NCBI GenBank assembly: GCA_963693085.1
Contig: OY856411.1
Coordinates: 1,353,508,050 to 1,353,572,049, forward strand
From: Alisma plantago-aquatica
Taxonomy: Eukaryota > Streptophyta > Magnoliopsida > Alismatales > Alismataceae
Reading direction: 5' to 3'
DNA: 64,000 nt
In this document: piece after piece, positions 12,421 to 25,197 of the stretch
Position numbering within the stretch: the first letter of the stretch is position 1
How the letters are laid out: the number at the start of each line of letters is the position of its first letter
The notes under the pieces: generated by a model
The model's database searches: none
What the model was told of the DNA's origin: nothing
The model's input: the letters and a program-made list of their open reading frames with translations, nothing else
Program-made: the position numbers and the translations under genes

Positions 12421-14020
12421 CATGTCATAATTTTGTTCATGGCTCATATTGATATAGCATCAAGGTTTCCTTAGATCACGGAATGCATCTTATGATATCC
12501 TCATTTCTGATTTCATTTTACTAAAGTATTTCCTTCTCACTCTTTTTTGTATCATCCATGTTTAAAAGTTTTATGAGACTTTGAAAAGACCCACAGAATC
12601 AAGAAAACATGTATATGATCCGTCGTTGGTTTTTCTAAGAAAAGGAAAGAGTAGGGGTGTGATCAAGAGATAATAGTCTCTCCTCTAATTTATTCAAGAC
12701 TCTTATTATTGGTGGATTCATCAAGATATTTTGAGTGTTTTGTGCACAAATATGGTTGACTTATCCTTACACCCGATGTTTTTCTTCTAAAGGTAACACA
12801 GAAGTGTGTATAGGTTGGCTTTAAGGATTTTGGCTATTTTACCTCTTCGAGAGGAGGTAAGGGGTCATTTTTGGATCCTTAGGATCTCACTACCGGTCGC
12901 GACACATATGCCTTTATGAGGGCTGCTAATGTACCAATTGGGCGAGACCTTTATCAGTTATCCTTATTCAGGGTACAACTCTCATGTTTTTATTCACACT
13001 CTGCTTTTATTCATTCTCACTTGGCTTAGGAGAAAGGGTATTTTTGAATTTTTGTATATTTGGGCTGCCAAGCCTCTTTTTGGAATCAGGGAAGATTTTT
13101 TGCCAACCTCGGTATGTGCACAATCATCATTGTATACTTTTTGAATAAAAAACAGAAGGTGATACACCCATGTTATGTGTTGAGGGGTATGGAAGAAGCG
13201 GTAGTGGAAAAAGAGGTGTGGTGTACCACACCGAACTTAGAGTTTGACAAAGGTGTGGTTCACCACACTGAACTTAGAGTTCGGCAGTGTTCTAATTTTC
13301 ACTAGAAAGGAGTGTGGCGTACCACACCGAACTTAAAGCTTTGGCATGATTGGTGGGTGGAAATGTATGAAAATGAAGGAAGAAGTGTACAAGAGAGTTC
13401 GGATCATAATGCAGTTTACTTAGTGATTCCATATGATGGGTTCCTTTTCTCCATCACACTTTGCTCAAAAAGTGACAATATAGAACTTCAAATGAGAATT
13501 CCATACAGAAGATCCATTATTCAGTTAGAGGCACGATGCATTTGATCTATCTCAGACTTATTGAGGCTTATCATTCTTATAGAGGATATGACATTAAGGT
13601 TCATAGACTATACAAGATGAAATCATTTATCGGTTAGTTTTAAGCATAGGTTCCTTGAGGATTTGCAACGAAAAGAGGTGATGACTGCAGATTCGAAAAG
13701 CAAAAGCAGACTAGGTAAATGCTTTATTTTAAGAAGGCTATGAAAAAGCGGAAAAATTACGAAAAAGGAGCTAGAATGGATAAATAGAAAATAGTAAAGA
13801 TAGAGGGTGGAGTGAGAAACATACCACCCACCCTCCACCTCGAACTTATGAGTTTGCTTGTTTATGAGCAAACACTAAGTTCTAGATGGAGGGGAATAGT
13901 TGTGCAGTATTAACCAGGCGGTCCTCATAATTGGAAGAAGGTCCCACGAAGATGCTTCATGAGGGTCAGAACTGAGAGCAAGGAAGTGGCATGGACAACT
14001 TGTGACAACTCAAACGGGTT
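12421..14020. other. Non-coding 3' internal region of Athila-like element
   Basis: AT-rich with no convincing ORF. It holds three clustered copies of the CACACCGAACTTA word, described separately. I see no host gene here. Confidence 0.6.
13219..13345 (-). repeat. Repeated polypurine-tract-like motif
   Basis: Three copies of a motif reading TAAGTTCGGTGTGGT on the minus strand (near 13219-13236, 13261-13278 and 13322-13338). They are the same word as the purine tract abutting the LTR at 12113-12130. Each is embedded in a short GGTGTGG/CCACACC inverted context. Confidence 0.7.
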
Positions 14021-16222
14021 TTATGGATGACTTGGAAGCACATTTCTTTCACCTCTTTGTCCATCCAAAAGAATCCAGAGACCTTCCCCCATCAGCGAGG
14101 GAGGTGGAATATAAGCGATAGAGACTTGAGGACTAGGCGAGTAATCGAGGTATTGCCTATTTGTGTCCTCTAGTTTTTGTTCACCCTCAAAGTTCAAAGT
14201 AAAACTGCTTTCTTCAAAATCCAGAGCAGATGATTGAGGTTCGGCCACTTGGACTTCTTCCTGTCTTGGATCGGGTGGCAGATCCGGTTCATGCTTCATT
14301 TCTTCACCTGGCTTTTCTTGTGTATGATGTGGTAGCCAGGATGACGTTTCTTCATCAGAGGAGTTATTTTGAGAAGTATCATCATCTTTATCTATGTAGA
14401 AATTGATAAGTGCGTCATTCTTCTTTTCATGATTTTGTTCAGAATTTTCCTTGTAGAACACCCTTAATTCATCCAAGTAACTAGAAGAGGATTCGACTGG
14501 TAGAATGAACTCTTGCTCGGGTAAAGGAATCATGGTATTCTGTGGTAGAGGTTCCAAAGATGTTTCTTCATGGGAGGGATTGAAATATTCCATTTCTAAG
14601 TTAGGTTGTTGTTCCAGTACTTCTTCATGGTATTCCTCCAGTTCTATTAAGCGCTCGGGAAGAGTCACTATGGGAAGAATGAAAACTTGTGTAGGTAATG
14701 GAAGTATCTCATTCTCTTGAATATGTGGTAACTCAGGAGGAGCTTCTTCATAGGGATGAGTTGCTATGAGAGGATATGTTTGTGGCCCAGTGTCCTCCCA
14801 TAGGTCCTTTTTGTCATTACAAAGGTCTATGGAAATATCATAATCCATTCCAAAATCAAGAGATGGTTCATGTTTCTCTTCATAGTGCACTATCAACTCT
14901 TTCAAGTGACTAGAAAGATCATGCTCTTGTTCGATAACTGGCTCCGTCTGGACTTCTTGTAGAGGTGGTAGCTCTGGTAACACCATCTCATGGAAAAGGT
15001 CGGTCATAGATTCATCATGAGATCCATCCTCCTCCCATGATTCTTTTTCATCATCAGGGTCAGTGAGAGTAGCATGATCCATTTCTGAGTCAAGATTTTG
15101 ATCAGTTCCATCCTCAAAGTTTGTGTCTGGATCAGCCGAATGATCAGAAATTTCTTCATAAGGACAAATCAGATCATGTTCCAGTAATGGGGTTAGTTGA
15201 GTCTCTTGTGTAAAAGATATCTCCTCATTCGAATCAGTCATATATTCCTCTGAGTCTGACTGTGAAGAAGTGTAGAGTTCTTGTGATATAAACCCTTCTT
15301 CTATGGATTTCATTGATGAGACAACTGAAGTTGAAGAGATTTTGTCATTGAGGGAGTCGATCATTACTAATTCCTCCTCAATAGTTGGATCTGGGTCTAT
15401 GAAGTCAGAAGGTAGGTGAGTGTTGAAGTTTATCTCCAATTGATCTGCTGACTGTAGAGAATCCCCATATTGGCTACTCAACCTTCCCTCTAAGAGCATA
15501 GTGCATGAATCAGTATCTGAGTCATACCTTGGCTCGGAAAGTAATTCTTTCCCTTGTGACGTTATGAGGAAATCATCTTTGAGTTCAGTTATTAGCTCTG
15601 AGGAATATTCTGTACCTTGCACTGACGCTTGAAGACTATTGGAAGGCATATCCCACATGATTTCATAATCATCACCATAATCAACATATGGGTTAGGGAT
15701 GTGCTTAGTTGACGTTTGTGGTTGTTCTACATGTTGATCAGAAGTGTTGACAAATCACATAAGTTGATCAAGATCGGCTATCAACTTCTTGGTCACGGAT
15801 GTCTGATCAGCTAGTTGTTGAGCCACCGATATCTATAAAGCTCATAGTTCTTCCATCAATGTGTGCTGATATTCATGAAAAGGCCCTTCACTGCACCCGT
15901 TGGGTTGATATTGATAATAGCTCTCCTCATCATAGTATTGATCTGCATTGTTTTCTAGGTTCCCTCCTACATTGCAGTCTATGCCTTGGAATCCGCCATA
16001 GTTAGGTTTTTCATAGTAGCCTATAGGGTGATATGGATTATAACTTGCATTATATCCATAGTTGTATGAAGAAGCTGCTTTGAGTTTCCCAACTATACGA
16101 TTCGTGATTACTTGATGCAGAGCCATCACGTAGTGAGGAGGGACATTGAAGTAGTAAATCGATGCATGAGAATAGTCACCACATAGTTGACATCTAACGG
16201 TTGGCGGTGTTGACTGCTTCAT
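14021..16222 (-). pseudogene. Long gag-like/acidic ORF of non-autonomous Athila-like element
   Basis: One frame of about 734 codons from an ATG at 16222 to a stop at 14021, broken by three in-frame stops between about 15840 and 15745. The N-terminus has a zinc-knuckle-like C-x2-C-x4-H, but the last cysteine is a tyrosine. An N/Y/P/G-rich stretch follows that resembles the end of Athila Gag. The uninterrupted 545-residue C-terminal part is strongly acidic and holds about four diverged 60-80 residue modules (near residues 155-228, 229-308, 309-368 and 369-440), each with proline-rich L-P words followed by an E/Y/H-rich helix-like segment. No protease, RT or integrase is present. The start lies 185 bases from the primer site. 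The function of the acidic part is unknown; a structural or packaging role is only inference. Confidence 0.75.
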
Positions 16223-16406
16223 TTTGAAGAGAGTTGGTACCTGAAATCAGAGAACAAGTTTATCAAGTTTAACCAACCACTTCAAATCCAAGAGGATATG
16301 CAAGATTAAGTCCTTAACTTTTTTTTAGGTTTTTGAAAAGAAAATGAAAAACCCTAGAGAAACCTAAATCGACACGGGATTCAAAAAAGACGATTCTTAC
16401 ACTGTT

Positions 16407-16425
16407 GTCCTCGGCAATGGTGCCA
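16407..16425 (-). other. Decayed primer binding site, tRNA-Asp type
   Basis: The minus strand reads TGGCACCATTGCCGAGGAC. The Athila-type site complementary to tRNA-Asp is TGGCGCCGTTGCCGGGG; the copy differs by three G-to-A changes, two of them at CpG. It lies five T/A bases from the LTR edge at 16431. Matching the primer class from memory of the tRNA-Asp 3' end is the main uncertainty. Confidence 0.8.
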
Positions 16426-16430
16426 TTTTT

Positions 16431-19400
16431 TGATGGAGATAGAACTTACACCAAAAGATTACTCTTCCAATGGAAGTCCTAATATGCACCAAAAACCCTA
16501 GGGAGTTGATGTTCTCTCTAGGTTTACCTACAACTGGTGCTAGATAAATGCTCCAACCCCACAAGAGTGTCGAAGCCTTATCATAGTACAGATTTAGGAT
16601 CGAACCCAAAGGACAACATTAAGAATCTGAGTGTCTTTTTCTCGTTCCGTATCGATTCAAGTTAATCATCTAAGACCAAGAGTTTCATTTGAGTTATTTA
16701 ACCTAAAACATGCAAAAGCAAAGGCAAGAATAAAAACTTGTTTGAAGATTAAAATCTAAGATTAGCAAATGATGATGGATCACTGGCGTGATGCAGGCTT
16801 TCACCACCACTACACATGTATTGTACCTGTACCAATTATAGCAAGACTTGCAAGCAAGATACATGGATGTTATACAATACTGATGTCTTGTAGGACAAGA
16901 GTAATGCACACATCCTTTGCTGGTTGAGTAACTCTCATCCGGTACATGTCTACATGTCAATGAAGAGATGTAACCTCTGAAGAGAGAACCTTACTCAACC
17001 TCGTGAAACGTGCATTGGAAAACTAACAAGCGAGCGAGAATCATCAATTCAATTAGTATCCTTATAGACTATCCCTCTTTTGAGGAAATAGCTATGAGAA
17101 ACGTGGGAGTGTTGCAATGTCTGCCATTCCCAGATGAATGGTCAAATACCTTGCACCACTCCCTCCACAGAATGTGTTCCTCGACCCATCAAGGTTGCAC
17201 TTCCGTACGTCAACTGATTCCATTTCATAGTGCGGAAGTGCAACGATGGAGGTGAGTTTACTCCATCCCTCGGGAAGCGTTCTTAGATACCGAAACGGAT
17301 GCGTGGTGGATACGCACACCAGAAACCAACACTAAATCGGTATTCGAGTCCCAAGAGAAGTCGTAGACAAACATCAATGAAAGACAATAGGTGAATACAA
17401 GAACGCGGCCAACATTCAAGCATGTATGAAACGATTTAGTATTGAATCGAAAAGATAACATCTTTTAGTACATATTACAAAACATGGGTAGTGGGGCTAG
17501 TCTCCACACCCCAGTGGATGAAACTACTTGCTCCTCATGCGAGAAATAAGAAGAATAAGAAAGAGAGAGAAATCTGCCATGACCTCAGTGCAGAAGGTAA
17601 TCACATCTCGGTGAAGATGATGCGGTCTTCTACGTCGTGTCAGAGCAGATCTGGACATGGAATGGGAGATGCCAAGACAGTCCGGAAAGTCTCTCTCCCT
17701 CCATCTTCCTTCTCTTCTTAGTCTCCTTGATTGCAACACAGGCAGTCGGTGGAATGAAACTGGCACGGACGGGACTGGATCTGGATCAGACCTATGTACT
17801 GGCAGCCTGTCGGCGTCCCAGAACCGATCCTTCAAAAGGGGACCCTATTGGTCCTATTTATAGGCACAGGACTGGCCTTCATGTTTTTGGTGTGTTTTCA
17901 GTCCAAACGGTTTGGGGGATATTTTTGCTCAAGCGGTATTGTAAAGTTTGACCAAATGGTCTTGGTGCTTAAACAGTCTTGCACAGCTTTGGCAAATAGT
18001 ATGCTCATTCGGTTTGCTCCTGATTGCCCAAATGGTTTGTAAACCATTTGAGAGAAAACATTTTCATGTTCATAGAGCAAACGGTCTTCACTAATTGGCA
18101 GAAGCAAATAGTTTGCAAACCATTTAATCATCAAATGGTCTGCACGTTTGACTTTGGCAAACAGTCTACTGTTTCACCCAAACGGTCTTCAACTTCATTC
18201 AGTTTTGTATCATTTTCTCCAAACGATCTTGATTAAGCATCGTCCAAACGATCTCGAGTGTCTAGCCTCCAAACGATCTGAGACCGTGAGCTCCTCCAAA
18301 TGGTCTAGGACCGTGAGCTCCTCCAAACGGTCTGGGACCTTGAGCTCCTCCAAACGGTCTGGGACCGTGAGCTCCTCCAAACGATCTGGGGTCGTGCACT
18401 CCTCCAAATGGCTTGGGACCATGAGGCGCTGCAGGTCATCACTGCTATTGGTGAGGAGGACGACGCCAGAGGTCATGGAGGCTTGAAGCAGCAGGTTGAG
18501 AAATTAGCAGCGTCGGGAGGTAGGGGACGACACACCACAGCCGTGTTGAGACAACACGGTCGTGGTGAGGTTGCTATCTCACGGCCATGCTACCTCGCAC
18601 GGGCATGGCGGGTGAAGACTTGAGCCCTGATGGTGGTGCGCCACGGCCGTGGCGTGACAACATGGTCATGGCCGGGACTGTGGAGCACGGGCGTGGATGA
18701 TCACATGGTCGTGGCGAGCTACTGCCCCACGGCCGTGCTGCCTCACACGGGCATGGCGGGAGGAGACTTGGGCTGAAAATGGTTTACCACGACTGTGGCC
18801 TCACCACACGGTCATGGCGAAGACAATGGAACACGGTCATGGCCGTTCAAAACGGCCGTGGTAGGGGATCTGTTTCATGGTCTTGATCATTTGTTGCACA
18901 CGCTTGGGATATGAGTCAGACTCCAAACGGTCTTGTGTCAATCTTTTCTCTAAACGGTCTTGAATTGATCATCCAAACGGTCTGGGTATGCCTCCAATTG
19001 GTCTCTACTGGCGTATCAGTTTTGAGGCCATTTGGGCTCAAATGGTCTTGAGACCATATGGGCTCAAACGATCTTGAGACTGTTTGGGCTCAAATGATCT
19101 TGAGACCGTATGGGCTCAAACGGTCTTGAGACTGTTTGGGCTCAACTCGTCTTGAGACCGTTTGGGCTCAAACGGTCTTGAAACCGTATGGGCTCAAACG
19201 ATCTTGAAACTGTTAGAGCAAAACGTTTGGGTGAAACTGGTTGGAAAAAACCATTTAGAGTCAAGGAAGTAGGGGTCATGACCTTTGTCAATGGTTGGGG
19301 ATGATCTGCGGAGGAGAGAACGTGAGTTGGGGAAGATGAGATCAAATAAACTGGAAACTAGGGTAATTAGAATTAGTAATGCACTATTTACATGAAATTG

Positions 19401-19502
19401 GAGAGATGCTTAGGGTAAACCAAAACAAGGGTAATCCAGTCGATAAGAGGCACAAAATCCCTAGAATTGGCGACTGAGAGGATGAATCTGGGGGATTCAT
19501 CA
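16431..19502 (-). repeat. 5' LTR of Athila-like element, 3.07 kb
   Basis: Begins TGATGAATCC (19502) and ends TCTCCATCA (16431) on the minus strand. The TATA box at 17853-17864 leaves a U3 of about 1.6 kb, filled with AAACGGTCTTG/AGACCGTTTGG words (about 17910-18420 and 18920-19230) and CACGGCCGTGG words (about 18530-18870). Part of the array is a 33 bp tandem unit (about 18265-18420). It matches the other LTR with many transitions, mostly at CpG. Confidence 0.92.
17853..17864 (-). promoter_or_regulatory. LTR TATA box (5' LTR copy)
   Basis: Minus strand CCTATAAATAGG, identical to 10522-10533. It would drive the element's transcript, starting about 30 bases toward lower coordinates. Confidence 0.7.
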
Positions 19503-22500
19503 ATATGTCAAGTGGAAAGTTGTCATACTTCCATACAAGGAGATGACTGAAGATGTATCCACTTTGGATGATGCCTCATTGAATTAGGCACAACTAAATG
19601 CAAAGGTCACAGGCATCATTTATGTTTCCCTCACTCCTTCTGAGTTCAACTAGATCTCTTCTTGTTATACAACCCATGAGATATTAAACAAGATGTGTGT
19701 TACCTATGAAGGGACCAAGCAAGTCAAGGATTCCAAAATCTACATGCTCAAAGTTCTCCTTGTGAACTTCAAGTTGGGAAATCAGGAGAGAGTGACTGAG
19801 ATGTACCCTTGACTCAACACCATCATCAATGGTCTTTCTTCTTTTGGACATCCTATGGATAAAGGCACCATAAACTCCAAGATCCACATGTCTCTTTCCA
19901 AAAGTTGGGAACCCAATGTGACTTCTATTGAAGAAATAAGAAGCATTTGTGACATTTCCAATGAAGAGCTTATTGACAATCTTCAATCCTATGAGCCTAA
20001 ACTTGCCAAGTGAGAGGAATATGAGAAGTAAGAAGAGAAGGAGTCAAAGAAGATTAATGAAAATGCATTCAAGGATCAAGTGGAAGCCATTGTTCTCCAA
20101 CAACAACTTTCTTGCTGATGTACGCATCCTTCCTCAAGTTAAGATGAAACCCCTAGTGATCATGAAGCTAACTACTCCAAGGGGAAGCACTTCAACAGAA
20201 AGCCATCCTCCTCCTCTACTCCAAGGTGCTATGAATGTGACCAAAAAGGACACTACAAGAATGATTGATTCAAGGCAAAGAAGTCCTACCACAAGAGCAG
20301 CTCCAAGAAGGAGGACTATAAGAAGGATAGAAGAAGCAAAGATGCATCCCATGCTACATGGGAGGAGTCTTCTTCTAGTAATTCTAGATCAAATGATGGA
20401 GAATACCACCTTGATCTCATGGCCTCAACTAGTGATGACATATGTGAGGCAAATGAGGTAAGTTTAAATGAAATATCTAAAGAAGCCCTCATTGATATGC
20501 TTAATTCTTCCTACTCTTCTTATTGTAAATGCAAATCCAAGAACAAGAGACTAGGGAATATCATTGATGACTTGTATGCTAAAATTGATTTCCTTGAGCA
20601 AAATGATAAAGTGCATCTTGATAGTATTGATTCTTTGCAAGGCCAATTTCTTGATCTTGAGCTCCAATAAAATGGATTTGAAGTAGATAATTGTATTTAT
20701 ATTAAGAACTTAATTAGTCTTAAAGGTGAAAACTGAACACTCCTTGATGAGGTTGTCTTAATTAAAAATGTAAATGATAGACTTATTACCAAGTTTAATA
20801 ATCTTATAAATATTTTTGATCCTAAGAAAGATGAAAATAGGATTATCTTGATGATCTTATCATGCTTAGAACTAAAAATTCTAGATTTCTTGATCAAGTA
20901 AATGATCTTTCTTCTATACCTTTATTGCCTAGTAATGAGGTAGCTAGCATTATTTTTGAGAGGGATTCTTATCATACTAAAGCCCTCTGTTTAGAGGCAA
21001 ACTTGCTTCATGCTCTAGATGATTTATCTAGTCTTTCTTCTATCATTATTACTCTTAGTGATGATAATCACAAGATTAGAGCCTCCTTACAAAAGTTCCT
21101 CAAAGGGAAAAAATTCCCTCAATGAAGTTCTAGATGACTCTACCAAACAAATTGGTACTAGTGGTTTGGGATATGAGGGAACTCCCAAGAGTAATGTCTA
21201 GGGTATGAAAAAGACCAGGGGACCTCCAATCTTCAATGGAGAGTCATCCACCTATAAGAACCCTATGGTTTGTGCACATTGCAAGAATGATGACCATTAC
21301 TATACTTATTGTCCTTACAAGGAAAAGGGTACCAACCCAAAGATGAAATAGGTCCCCAAGATAATTCCTACCAAGGTTTGAGTTGGGCACTGACATCTTC
21401 CTTTCTTGTAAGTAAAAGGAAAATGGATTGTTAATATTGGTTTCTTCAAGCATATGAACAGTGAGATTAGACACTTCAACAACTTCACAAATAATAAAGG
21501 AGGATCAATAACTTTTGGTGACAAAAAAAGATAAAGTGATAGGCCAGGGTGATGTGGGAAATTCACTATGCATCAAGAATGTTATTCTTGTGTATGACCT
21601 ACATCACAATTTTATTAGTGTTAGGGAACTTTGTGATAATGGTTATCTTGATTTAGTTACCTTACTTGAATGCTTGCTTCTAGATTCCCTCTCTTACAAT
21701 GTTACATACAAGGGAACTAGAAATGGAAACCTTTATGTTATTGTTCTTGATTCTCTTAAGCCTATTCCTTGTAGATTTCTTGTTGTTGATAAGAGTGATA
21801 TATCTTTGTGGAACCGTTGGCTTGGTCATGTAATATGTATCAATTGAAGAAGTCTAGTAAAAAGGACTTGCTCGTAGGACTTCCCAAATTGGACTTTGAG
21901 AAGGAAGAAGAATGTCAACCTTGTTCACAAGGAAAGAAAACCAAGTCCTCCTTTAAATTCAAAGGAGTTCTTAATATTAAGAGATCTCTTGAACTTCTTC
22001 ATATTTTTGAACTTGGACCTATGAGAACTCAATCACTTTGTGGTAGCAAGTATTGCCTCATGATTGTCAAAACTTTCTCTCACTTTACTTGGACCTTCTT
22101 CTTAGTTTCAAAAAGTGATAATATTGATGTTTTCTCTACTTTTTGCAAATGAGTTGAATAAAAAGCTTCTTGCTAAATCATCTGTATCTGTAGTGACCAT
22201 GGGGGAGAATATGTAAATGATTTGTTTGAAATTTTTCTCTAAGAAATCTAATTATTTGCATGATTTTTTTGTCTCTTCATACACCTTAATAAAATGGGTT
22301 TGTATAGAGAAAGAATAGGTCCCTATAGGAAATGGCTTGGACTATGCTTCTAGAGTATAATACTTTAATGAAGTTTTGGTCCGAAGCCATTAGAACCTCA
22401 TGTTTTGTGCAAAATTGGGTTTTTACTCATCTGTCTTTAAAGAAAATGCCCTAAGAGTTATGGTAGGGTAGATCCCTCCATTGATTTCTTTCATGTTTTT

Positions 22501-24473
22501 GGTTTCCCTTGTTTTGTTTTAAATACCAAGTATTATCTCGAAAAGTTTGAAGTGAAATTTTACATGGATTCCTTCTTAGCTATAACACTACTAGAAAATC
22601 TTATAGAGTGTTTAACATTGAATTGTCTAAAGTAGAAGAATCTATCAATGTTAAATTTGTTGAAACTAACCCCTCTATTTCCAAGAGTAGTATGAATGAT
22701 GATACTATAGATGAGGTTATTCCTAGATTGAAAGAGCTCAACATCATCAAAAAATGAAAAGAGGTGGTAGTGGAAGAAAAAGAGAAAGAATATGAGAAGA
22801 AGGATTCAACTCCCTATTTCCTAAAGATCATCCTAAAGAGCTCATAATATGTAATCATTGTAAAAGGGTGAAGATGCAGGCTGGATTCAACAAAGAACAA
22901 GCTGAAAGTGCTTTCATCTGACAACTTGAGTCAAAGAATGTCAAAGAAGCTCTCAAGGATGATGAATGGATCCTAGCTATGCAAGAAGAGTTAGAGAAAT
23001 TTGATAAGAGTAAAGTGTGGACCTTAGTGCCAAGACCAAATGATAGGAAGATCATTGGCACCAAGTAGGTCTAATGCAACAAGCTAGATGAAAGTGGTAA
23101 AGTGTTAAGGACCAAAACAAGGTTAGTTTCTCAATGCTACAATCAACATGAAGGTATTGAGTTTAATGGAACTTATGCTCTTGTTTCTATACTTGAATCA
23201 ATTAGAATGTTACTTGACTTTTCTAGATATACAAATTTCTTTCTTTATCAAATGGATGTTAAAAGTGTGTTTCTAAATGGTAGAATAGAGGAGGAAGTCT
23301 ATGTAGCTCAACCTCCTAACTTTGAACATGACAAGCCTCCTAACCATGTTTATTTGTTGCAAATATCTCTCTATGGACATAAACAATCCCCTAGAGCTTG
23401 GTATGAGAAATTCTAGAACTTTTTGCTAGACAATGAGTATTCCTTGGGAAAAGTAGATTATACTCTATTTCTTAAACACACTTCTAACAACTTGATCATT
23501 CAAATATATGTTGATGATATCATATTTGGTGGAACTGATCTTGATCTTTGGAAGGAGTTTAGTTCTCTTATGCATAGAGAGTTCAAGATGAGTATGATGG
23601 GGGAGCTTACTTTCTTCCTTGGATTTCAAATCAAACAAATAAAAGGAGAAAACTTCATCAACCTAGGAAAGTACACAAGTGAACCTTTGAAGCACTTTGG
23701 GATGTAGAACACCAAGTCGATGGACACCCCCATTTCAAACACTACCAAACTTGATAGAGATGAGGAAGGTGAAAAGGTAGATGAGAATCTCTATAGAGTT
23801 ATGATTGGTAGCTTGTTATATTTAACTTCCTCTAGACTTGATACTATGTTTAGTGTTTTCTTGTGTGTTAGATTTCAATAAAGCCCTAGAAAATCTCATC
23901 TTATAGAGGTTAAGAGGATTTTGAGGTACCTAGCCAATGCCCAAAATTTTGGTCTATGGTTTTCCAAGTCAAGGGAATTTACTCTTACTTATTATAGTGA
24001 TGCACATTATGTAGGGTGCTTAATCAATAGAAAGTTCACAAGTGGCACTTTCTTCCTCCAAGGACCATGCTTAGTTTCTTGAATCTCTAAGAAATAAGGC
24101 ACGGTGGATTTTTCAACTACTGAGGTTGAATTCATTGCAGCTAGGAGTTGTTGTTCGCAAGTCCTATGGATAAAAAAAATGCTCCAAAACTTTAAAGTTC
24201 ATTATGATGCTCCCCTCTTCTTTTAGTGATAATACTAGTGGAATCAATCTTTATTGAAATCATGTATTGCATAGTAAATCCAAACATATAGAGGTCCTCC
24301 ATCACTTCCTTTGTGACCACATTGCCAAAAAGGATATTTATATCACACATGTGGACACATAAAATCAATTTGCGGACATTTTCACAAAACTTGTAGCTAG
24401 AGAAAAATTTACCTTTATTAGATCAAAATATCTTATTACTACTCTTGATGATTCTGACATGCCTTTTAGCTAG
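19503..24473 (+). pseudogene. Copia (Sirevirus) gag-pol, heavily decayed
   Basis: Gag: a UBN2-like region (about 19540-20010) and a CX2CX4HX4C knuckle near 20218-20262 whose last cysteine is a TGA stop, then a coiled-coil-like stretch to 20670. Protease near 21419-21530: the expected D-S-G triad reads N-I-G, so the catalytic aspartate is lost. The pre-integrase zinc region and integrase start lie at about 21790-22150, with W-x-R-W-L-G-H and C-x2-C. RT spans 22930-23710 with the Y-V-D-D box near 23507-23519; RNase H and the Copia C-terminus run to 24473, including an S-T-T-E-x-E-F-I-A motif. More than fifteen stops or frameshifts. The order PR-INT-RT-RH is diagnostic of Copia. Confidence 0.9.
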
Positions 24474-25197
24474 ATATTCTCATACCAATGTGTTCTTGCT
24501 CATATTTTGATCATCTCTTACTTGATAGTGTTATATTTTCTTGTAAAGCCAACATCTTATGTGGCACACTCTTTTATTAGAGTATATAAGTGCCCAATCC
24601 ACTGATATTCTACCCACCTTGATACCTCTGCTTAGATTACAAGCCCGCGCCACCAGGCTCAGTATAGTGATATATTTTCCTTTTTTTTGGCTATTTTTCC
24701 CAAACACATGTTTTACCACAAAATAATAGCCAATGATGAGTAGAATGTGCCTCAATATTTTCAAAATATATGATAGGCTAGAAAAATAAATTTATATAGC
24801 ACTCTAGTGGCATAGAATTAAATTTATTATCTTTTGAACAGGATGATCTATCAACAAAGTTTGATCTAGAAGAAACTCAACTGACAAAAGACCAAGGACT
24901 GAACAAAATCACAATGTCGGCCGAGTTTCCCAAACCACAAACTCACCCGACAACACTGTTGGGAAGAAAATATATAGGCAGTCGACTGACTTTTCTCCCT
25001 CTCAACTAGATCAAAGTCAAATTATAGCCTATCCTTCTTGTTTTTTGTTGAACCCTAGGGATACCCAAACCTCTCCCTTACCCTCTCTACCCTGGATCAC
25101 CCTTCCTAGGATCTCCCAACCTAGACCTAGTTTCTTAGGTAGCCTGCAACTGATGCCATCTTCCTATGTTTATTGTCATTTCATCTCTTTTCTTTAC
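24474..25197 (+). other. Spacer between Copia pol and extra 3' ORF
   Basis: No ORF of note. Holds motifs such as ctcggccgagt-like CpG words (about 24915-24965). In Sireviruses this gap lies between pol and the env-like or accessory ORF. Confidence 0.5.

Larger units (their letters stand above)
9345..19502 (-). mobile_element. Non-autonomous Athila-like LTR element (host of the Tekay insertion)
   Basis: Two related LTRs in direct orientation (9345-12112, truncated by the Tekay insertion; 16431-19502) enclose 4.3 kb with one long, stop-bearing ORF and no recognisable pol. The primer site at 16407-16425 is a decayed match to tRNA-Asp, the primer used by Athila-type Ty3 elements. The junction with the 3' LTR carries the GTTCGGTGTGG purine tract also typical of that lineage. 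LTR ends are TGATG...CATCA. The two LTRs differ at about 7% over a stretch I compared by eye, so it is clearly older than the Tekay insertion. The right flank (atatg, 19503) continues into a Copia gag, so it landed inside that element. Confidence 0.85.
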
